Shown one piece after another: positions 58,766 to 64,000 of a stretch of DNA of 64,000 nt. Position numbers and translations under genes: made by a program. Position 1 is the stretch's first letter; every line of letters begins with the position of its first letter. Source of the DNA: Paludibacterium sp. B53371 (GTDB taxonomy: Bacteria > Pseudomonadota > Gammaproteobacteria > Burkholderiales > Chromobacteriaceae); assembly GCF_018802765.1 (NCBI RefSeq), contig NZ_CP069163.1, forward strand, positions 682,001-746,000. The letters run 5' to 3'. The notes beneath the pieces are model-generated. The model saw only the letters and a list, made by a program, of their open reading frames with translations. It was not told where the DNA came from and searched no databases.

Positions 58766-60048
58766 TTGCCACTCACGCTGTAGAGGGGTTCCAGCGCCCA
58801 TTCGTACAGGCGACGGGTATCCAGCAACAGATCGGCCTCCAGACGCATGGCCGGCAACAGCGGCATGGGCTGGCCATAGGCGCGGATGGTATTGCCTTGC
58901 AGCCGGACACGGATGCGGTACAGCGCTTCGCGGCTTTGGCCCTGCCCCTCGATTTCCTGTGGTTGCAGCGCCGACTGGGCCACCGTCAGCACCGTGCCGT
59001 GGACATGGCCGAATTTCTGGTAGGGAAAGGCATCCAGCCGCAACTTGACCGCGGTGCCGGGCCGAATAAAGCCGATGGCCCGACTGGGGGCATACAGATG
59101 GGCCTCCAGGCCGGCATCGGCCGGCACCAGCAGGCCCAGCGGCAGGGAGGGACTGACTGGTGCGCCCTGCGTGGCATTGATGGCGGCCAGTACCCCGGCT
59201 CGCGGTGCCAGGACTTGCCATCGATGCCCGGCCTGATGCTGGGCCAGTTCCTGTGCCAGCGCCTCTGCCGCCCGGCCCAGGCTCAGCTGTTGATCCAGCT
59301 CGCGCAGGGGGTGGGCATGCAGTTCGGCCAGCAGGGCGGCCCGATCCCGCTGCAGGGTAGTCAACAGTCGCTGTTGCGCCTGCCATTGGCGCTCGGCCTC
59401 CAGTCGCTCGCGCTCTTTTTGTTGTTGTTGCACGGTCGAGACAAAGCCGGCGCTGGCCAGTTGTGCAAAGCGTTGCTGAGTCTGGCGCGCCAGCTCGAGC
59501 TGCTGCCTGAGCAGGGCGCTCTCCTGTTCGGCGCGGCTGGCTTCCGCGCCCAGCAGTGTCAGACGGCGCTGCAGGTCGGATAGCTGCAGTGCGCCCAGAC
59601 GCTTGCCGGCGGCCATGCTGGCGTGCAGCGATTGCAGCCGTGCCTGCAGGGCGGCACTGATACGCTGTTGGGTCGGGCTGCCGTCACTGTGGCGCTCTGC
59701 ACTCAGGGTGAACAGCAACTGACCGGCCTGCACGCGTTCGCCCTGCTGTACGTGACGTTGCAGCACCACCCCCGATTGTGCCGGATAGAGCCGCAAGACC
59801 TGATCCCCCGGCTGGATATCGCCGCTGACGGTCACGCGCCGGGTATAACTGCTGGCGTACAGCCAGGCCAGGGTCAGGGTGGCCAATGCCGCCAGCAGGT
59901 AGACCAGAAGGGTTGTGCGAACCGGCAACAGGCCACTCGGACGGCCGAGCAACTGTTCCGCCTGTGCCGCCACGGCCTGCGGGCGAAAGAGAGGAGAATC
60001 GGGTACTGGCATGGTGTCATGGCCGTGATCCGAACCGGCCGGCATCAT
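58759..60048 (-). CDS. HlyD-family membrane fusion protein (exporter partner)
   Basis: The 429-residue periplasmic adaptor links an inner-membrane exporter to an outer-membrane channel. It has one N-terminal membrane helix (about 44-66, TLLVYLLAALATLTLAWLYASS), a biotinyl-lipoyl-like strand pair (GDIQPGDQVLRLYPAQSGVV), a long coiled coil (about 125-265, rich in Q, R, L and E) and the C-terminal beta barrel (YAPSRAIGFIRPGTAVKLRLDAFPYQKFG). The start at 60048 (ATGATG) has no good ribosome site; an ATG at 60012 is an alternative. It is immediately upstream of the ABC exporter gene, overlapping by 7 bases, which is the common adaptor-ABC order. Confidence 0.9.
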   Translation of the reverse strand: MMPAGSDHGHDTMPVPDSPLFRPQAVAAQAEQLLGRPSGLLPVRTTLLVYLLAALATLTLAWLYASSYTRRVTVSGDIQPGDQVLRLYPAQSGVVLQRHVQQGERVQAGQLLFTLSAERHSDGSPTQQRISAALQARLQSLHASMAAGKRLGALQLSDLQRRLTLLGAEASRAEQESALLRQQLELARQTQQRFAQLASAGFVSTVQQQQKERERLEAERQWQAQQRLLTTLQRDRAALLAELHAHPLRELDQQLSLGRAAEALAQELAQHQAGHRWQVLAPRAGVLAAINATQGAPVSPSLPLGLLVPADAGLEAHLYAPSRAIGFIRPGTAVKLRLDAFPYQKFGHVHGTVLTVAQSALQPQEIEGQGQSREALYRIRVRLQGNTIRAYGQPMPLLPAMRLEADLLLDTRRLYEWALEPLYSVSGKW

Positions 60049-60181
60049 GCTGGCCGCGTTCTTTCAACAGGCTCGGGAAATGGCCCGTTCGGGCCGATCA
60101 GGGGATGACTGCCCCGAAACGGGAAAAGTTTGGCGATGCAGCCGAGAGTCAGCACAATCTGGCGTGAACAGCAGAATCGAC

Positions 60182-60790
60182 TCAGCCGGCTCCGCGCTGG
60201 CGTAGTGCCAGGTAAAGCATGGCGACACTGATGGCATCATTCAGGGCGTCGTGGCGCGGCCATTGCGGCACGCCCAGTTCGGCATGCAGTTGTGCCTGCC
60301 GCAGGTCAATATAGCCTTCCGGATGCTGCCGCAGCTTGTAGTCGTAGTACAGGCCGGAGACCTCAATCTGTCGCTGCGGCAGCGTGCAGCCGATCAGGGG
60401 CTTCACCACCTTGTTGAGGACGGCCACATCGTATTCGAGGTAATAGCCCAGCAGCGGGCGACCCCCGATGAAGTCCAGCAGCCGCAGCACGGCTTCTTCT
60501 GCCGGAAAGCCCTGATCGACATCGCAGGGCCGCAGGCCGTGCACCTGGATGTTTTCCTTGCCCGGCGGTTGTTGCGGCCGTACCAGCAGCGACAGCGACT
60601 CGCTGCACAGAATGCGGTTGCCGCGTACCCTGACGGCACCGATCGACAGCAACTCCGCCTCTGCCACATTGAGACTGGTGGTCTCGCAGTCAAGGCTGAC
60701 ACATTCGCTGTCATGTTCCTCGAACAGGCGCAGCCAGGCCGGATCATTCACTTGCCGCCTGCGCCATGCCTGTTGCAGGGCGCGCAGCAT
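60182..60790 (-). CDS. 3'-5' exonuclease (DEDDh, DnaQ-like)
   Basis: A 202-residue exonuclease of the DEDDh group. The four acidic motifs are visible: D-x-E in SLDCETTSLN, an aspartate in YYLEYDVAVLN, and the histidine-aspartate pair in PRHDALNDAISVAML. It is a DnaQ-like proofreading domain without polymerase. Its ATG shares one base with the upstream stop (TGATG at 60790), so it is translated together with the CBS/nucleotidyltransferase gene. This pair is a known conserved arrangement in proteobacteria; the function is not established. Confidence 0.88.
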   Translation of the reverse strand: MLRALQQAWRRRQVNDPAWLRLFEEHDSECVSLDCETTSLNVAEAELLSIGAVRVRGNRILCSESLSLLVRPQQPPGKENIQVHGLRPCDVDQGFPAEEAVLRLLDFIGGRPLLGYYLEYDVAVLNKVVKPLIGCTLPQRQIEVSGLYYDYKLRQHPEGYIDLRQAQLHAELGVPQWPRHDALNDAISVAMLYLALRQRGAG

Positions 60791-62595
60791 CACAGACTCC
60801 CCAGCCGGTAGTGGTGACGCAGATGGGTCTTGAAGCGCTTGACCACCGCCAGCGCATCCTTGAGCAAGTCGCGCTCCAGGGTCGACAGGGCTGCGGGCTC
60901 GATCAGGTTGTCGACCGGCATTTGACGCTCCAGCTGTTGCAGACCATGTTGCAGTCGCAGTTGCAGCAGGAAAGACAGGGCCTCCTGAATGTCGCTGGCC
61001 AGTGTCGGGTCCAGATGTCCGGCGGCTGCCAGACGGGTGGCACGCGCCTGACTCGAAGGCTCCTCGATGCCGTGCTCCAGCGCCAGGGCCCGCAGGCCGT
61101 GTACCAGGGGGAAAATCCCGCCCTTTTTCAAATCCAGCCATTCCCGCCCATCGCGCTCACGGGTCTGCAGTTTGGCAAACAGACCGAGCGGGGTATCGAA
61201 CTGCTCGATTGCCAGGGCAAAACGGGCATGGAAGCCGGCGTCATCCTTCAGCAGGCGCTGCAGATAGTGACGCCCTTCCTGCAGCAGGTGGCTGTCGCCG
61301 CAGATCGCCTCGGCGTCGACAAAGATCGCCAGCTGCAACATGCCCTCGCCACTGGGCTGATTGATCCACTGACGGATGCGCTCGCGCAGCGCCTGGCGCG
61401 TCAGGCGCCAGTCCGGGTTGTTGACCATGATCTTGCCGGGGCAGGGCGGGTAGCCAAAGCGGGCCAGCGCTGCCGAGAAGGCCTCGCAGACCGCTTCCAG
61501 CATGGGAAAATCGGTCTCATCCGGCAGCAGCAGCGCATTGTCCTGGTCGGTCTTGAGAATCTGCTCGCCACGGCCCTCCGACCCCATCACCAGCAGGCAG
61601 CTGGCCTGAAACAGCTCGGCCGGCGCCAGCAGTTGCCAGGTCCGGCTGAACAGGCGGCTGTTGAGCGTTTGTACCAACCGCCCCAGTTGCGGCGGGCGGA
61701 CCCCGTGACCGGAGAGGATCTGCACCAGGCGCGTGATCTGGCCGGCGGCCTGGGCCAGCTCTTCCAGATTGCCGGCACGCTCCAGCCGCTGGGCGATCAG
61801 GTGCGAGTGGTTGGAAAAATAGGACAACACGTCGACCTGGGACAGCAGGCCGACCGGTTCGCCCTGCTCCCGGACGACCAGGCGCCGCAGATTGCGGCGC
61901 GTCATCAGCAGCAGCGCGTCAAACAGGAAATCATCAATGTCGATACACAGCAGCTCGAACTGGCAATGCTCGGCCACCGCAGCTTCGACCGGCACGCCCT
62001 CCAGAATGATGTCGCGAAAATCGGTGGTCGTGAAAATCCCCAGCCGGCTGCCTTCCCGCACCAGGACCGATTTGCTGCGTTGCTGCTTCATGGTGGCGGC
62101 GACATCGCGAATGCTCTGGCTGCCCTCGACAAACACCGGCGACCGGCAGCCGACATCGCGCACGGTGGCGGTCAGCAGGGTCTGCAACTCGCGCGTTCCG
62201 GTACGCTGGGCCAGTGCGCCCATTTTTTTCGACACGCTGGAGTAAAAATAGGCACCAAAAGCCGGATTGCGCTCGGTCAGCGAGAGCACCTGTTCACGGG
62301 GCAGGGCAAACAGCAGGCACTCCTCTTCGGCGACAAAGCGATGCGGTCCCTGACCCGCCACCATGGCTCGGGCATCAAAGCTGTCCTGCTGCCGATAACG
62401 CGACAACACCTCTTCGTCGGCCAGCTCGCAGACCACGCCCTTGATCACCACATACAGGGCATCAATAGACTGTCCGGGACCCATGATCAGGCTGTCCGCG
62501 GCGAAATAGACGATATCCGCGCTCTGTTCGAGCTCCTGACGCTCGGCCGGCGTGAGGCTGTCAAAGGGCGGGGCGGTGAAATCAAAGCGGTTCAT
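60790..62595 (-). CDS. cNMP-binding/CBS/DUF294 putative nucleotidyltransferase
   Basis: A 601-residue protein with four parts: an N-terminal cyclic-nucleotide-binding-like domain (about 10-115, ADSLIMGPGQSIDALYVVIKG), two CBS domains (about 145-270), a DUF294 nucleotidyltransferase-like domain (about 305-440, with MGSEGRGEQILKTDQDNALLL), and a helical C-terminal domain. It is a likely signalling or nucleotidyltransferase protein; related pairs are found in acetate-utilisation clusters. ATG 62595 is preferred to ATG 62628 because it follows the GGATGTGGT leader and lacks the odd serine-rich extension. Its stop shares a base with the exonuclease start. Confidence 0.88.
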   Translation of the reverse strand: MNRFDFTAPPFDSLTPAERQELEQSADIVYFAADSLIMGPGQSIDALYVVIKGVVCELADEEVLSRYRQQDSFDARAMVAGQGPHRFVAEEECLLFALPREQVLSLTERNPAFGAYFYSSVSKKMGALAQRTGTRELQTLLTATVRDVGCRSPVFVEGSQSIRDVAATMKQQRSKSVLVREGSRLGIFTTTDFRDIILEGVPVEAAVAEHCQFELLCIDIDDFLFDALLLMTRRNLRRLVVREQGEPVGLLSQVDVLSYFSNHSHLIAQRLERAGNLEELAQAAGQITRLVQILSGHGVRPPQLGRLVQTLNSRLFSRTWQLLAPAELFQASCLLVMGSEGRGEQILKTDQDNALLLPDETDFPMLEAVCEAFSAALARFGYPPCPGKIMVNNPDWRLTRQALRERIRQWINQPSGEGMLQLAIFVDAEAICGDSHLLQEGRHYLQRLLKDDAGFHARFALAIEQFDTPLGLFAKLQTRERDGREWLDLKKGGIFPLVHGLRALALEHGIEEPSSQARATRLAAAGHLDPTLASDIQEALSFLLQLRLQHGLQQLERQMPVDNLIEPAALSTLERDLLKDALAVVKRFKTHLRHHYRLGSL

Positions 62596-62830
62596 ACCAC
62601 ATCCATCAGAGGAGGATGCTTCCAGCATAGCGGGCTTTTGCCCTCACCGTGAACGGCATGCCATTCTCTTGGCATGAATGCGCGTATCCCTGAATGCAAA
62701 AAACGCATGACGAACGCAAGACGAAGCGGCGCCGTGCCTGGCGCATGGTGCTACAATCCGGGATTGACCGGCCACGCGCCAGCTGCCGTGCGGCCTCATT
62801 TCAAGTCTATCTGAACTGCGAGAAAGCCCC

Positions 62831-64000
62831 ATGACCCTTATCCGCCAGGATGACTTTATCCAGAGCATCGCCGATGCCTTCCAGTACATCAGCTACTACC
62901 ACCCCGTTGACTACATCAAGGCCCTGACCGAAGCCTACGAGCGCGAAGAAAGCCCCGCCGCGCGCGATGCCATGGCACAGATCCTGATCAACAGCCGTAT
63001 GTGTGCCGAAGGTCACCGGCCGCTGTGCCAGGATACCGGCATTGCCCTGGTCTTCCTCAAGGTCGGCATGAATGTCCAGTGGGATGCCACCCTGAGCGTG
63101 CAGGAGATGGTCAACGAAGGGGTGCGTCGTGCCTATACCGACGCGGACAACAAGCTGCGGGCCTCGGTGCTGTCCGATCCGGCCGGCGCGCGCAAGAACA
63201 CCCGTGATAACACCCCGGCGGTGGTTCACATGGAAATCGTCGCCGGTGACGGCATCGAAGTGACCTGTGCGGCCAAGGGCGGTGGCTCGGAGAACAAGGC
63301 CAAGTTCGTCATGCTCAATCCGTCGGACTCGCTGGTCGACTGGATCATCAAGACCGTGCCGACCATGGGTGCCGGCTGGTGTCCGCCCGGCATTCTGGGC
63401 ATCGGTATCGGCGGCACGCCGGAAAAGGCCATGCTGATGGCCAAGGAGTCGCTGATGGCACCGGTGAACATCGCCGAGCTGCGCGACAAGGCCGCCAGCG
63501 GCGCGACCCTGACCCGCGTCGAAGAGCTGCGGCTGGAGCTGATGGAGAAGGTCAATGCGCTGGGCATCGGCGCCCAGGGGCTGGGTGGTCTGACCACGGT
63601 GCTGGACGTCAAGATCATGGATTACCCGACCCATGCCGCCTCGCTGCCGGTCGCCATGATCCCCAACTGCGCCGCCACCCGCCACGTGCACTTCCATCTG
63701 GATGGCAGCGGCCCGGCAAAACTGGCGGCGCCGTCACTGGAAGACTGGCCTTCGCTGACCTTCGATGCCTCCAAAGGCCGTCGCGTCAATCTGGATACCA
63801 TCACCCGCGAAGAAGTGGCCTCCTGGCAGCCGGGCGAAACCCTGTTGCTCAACGGCAAGCTGCTGACCGGTCGCGATGCCGCCCACAAGCGCATGACCGA
63901 TATGCTCAACCGTGGCGAAAAACTGCCGGTGGACTTCACCAATCGCTTCATCTATTACGTCGGCCCGGTCGACCCGGTTCGTGATGAAGTCGTTGGTCCG
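62831..64000 (+). CDS. Class I fumarate hydratase (3' end outside window)
   Basis: The frame from ATG 62831 stays open to the end of the window for 390 codons; class I fumarases have about 505-550 residues, so the last quarter is missing. It is a [4Fe-4S] iron-sulfur enzyme interconverting fumarate and malate. The visible part is the alpha-type domain: MCAEGHRPLCQDTGIALVFLKVG with one cluster cysteine, ARKNTRDNTPAVVHMEIV, the KGGGSENKAKFVML motif and PNCAATRHVHFHL, then the beginning of the beta domain (LLTGRDAAHKRM). TACAAT at 62752-62757 may be its -10 promoter element. Confidence 0.93.
   Translation, partial: MTLIRQDDFIQSIADAFQYISYYHPVDYIKALTEAYEREESPAARDAMAQILINSRMCAEGHRPLCQDTGIALVFLKVGMNVQWDATLSVQEMVNEGVRRAYTDADNKLRASVLSDPAGARKNTRDNTPAVVHMEIVAGDGIEVTCAAKGGGSENKAKFVMLNPSDSLVDWIIKTVPTMGAGWCPPGILGIGIGGTPEKAMLMAKESLMAPVNIAELRDKAASGATLTRVEELRLELMEKVNALGIGAQGLGGLTTVLDVKIMDYPTHAASLPVAMIPNCAATRHVHFHLDGSGPAKLAAPSLEDWPSLTFDASKGRRVNLDTITREEVASWQPGETLLLNGKLLTGRDAAHKRMTDMLNRGEKLPVDFTNRFIYYVGPVDPVRDEVVGP

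Overview
The window is about 64 kb of GC-rich (roughly 60-63%) chromosomal DNA with dense, well-conserved housekeeping genes. Gene families and gene order (ileS-lspA-ispH, grpE-dnaK-dnaJ, kbl-tdh, glyQ-glyS-gmhB-acyltransferase-gloA, queC-queD-queE, a four-enzyme hut operon) fit a betaproteobacterium. Order Neisseriales, Chromobacteriaceae-like, is my best guess from protein style and synteny; this is inference, since no rRNA is present. I saw no tRNA or rRNA gene, insertion sequence, prophage, CRISPR array or replication origin.

Layout. 1-6.2 kb: end of ileS, lspA, ispH, an acetyltransferase, heat-shock htpG, a GST and a SIMPL-domain protein. 6.3-16.1 kb: the two glyoxylate-bypass enzymes aceB and aceA (both minus strand, about 7 kb apart) flank two LysR regulators, agmatine catabolism (aguB-aguA) and amtB. 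16.5-20.4 kb: grpE, dnaK and dnaJ with sigma-32-like promoters. 20.5-24.2 kb: hemB with a small coupled membrane protein, then kbl-tdh (threonine to glycine). 24.3-31.7 kb: glyQ, a secreted protein, glyS, gmhB, an acyltransferase, a metallopeptidase, gloA and a sodium:proton antiporter. 31.8-37.4 kb: mpl, then on the minus strand a PilZ-like protein, pyruvate formate-lyase and a Ser/Thr-type permease. 37.5-42.7 kb: serB, the queuosine-precursor operon queC-queD-queE, a lipid kinase and a periplasmic binding protein. 42.8-45.9 kb: a nitroreductase, an Old Yellow Enzyme and a degenerate Old Yellow Enzyme paralog behind a promoter carrying two TetR-like operators. 46-49.8 kb: a chemoreceptor, an NTF2-like protein, a broken acetyltransferase and an SDR protein. 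49.8-56.7 kb: hutU-hutH-hutG-hutI-hutD divergent from hutC. 56.6-60.1 kb: a C39-peptidase ABC exporter with its HlyD partner. 60.2-62.6 kb: a coupled CBS/nucleotidyltransferase-exonuclease pair. 62.8 kb to the end: the start of a class I fumarase.

Functional themes are amino-acid and polyamine catabolism (agmatine, histidine, threonine), carbon metabolism (glyoxylate shunt, PFL, fumarase), proteostasis (HtpG, GrpE-DnaK-DnaJ) and electrophile defence (GST, GloA, OYE, nitroreductase). Least ordinary items: a QueD protein that appears to contain three tandem T-fold domains with only the middle one keeping the full zinc/cysteine site; an Old Yellow Enzyme paralog whose two active-site histidines are replaced; an operator that exactly fills the -35/-10 spacer of the nitroreductase promoter; a peptide exporter with no visible peptide gene; and a hairpin sitting over the dnaJ translation start. 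I found no multi-gene cluster that I would call a wholly new system.
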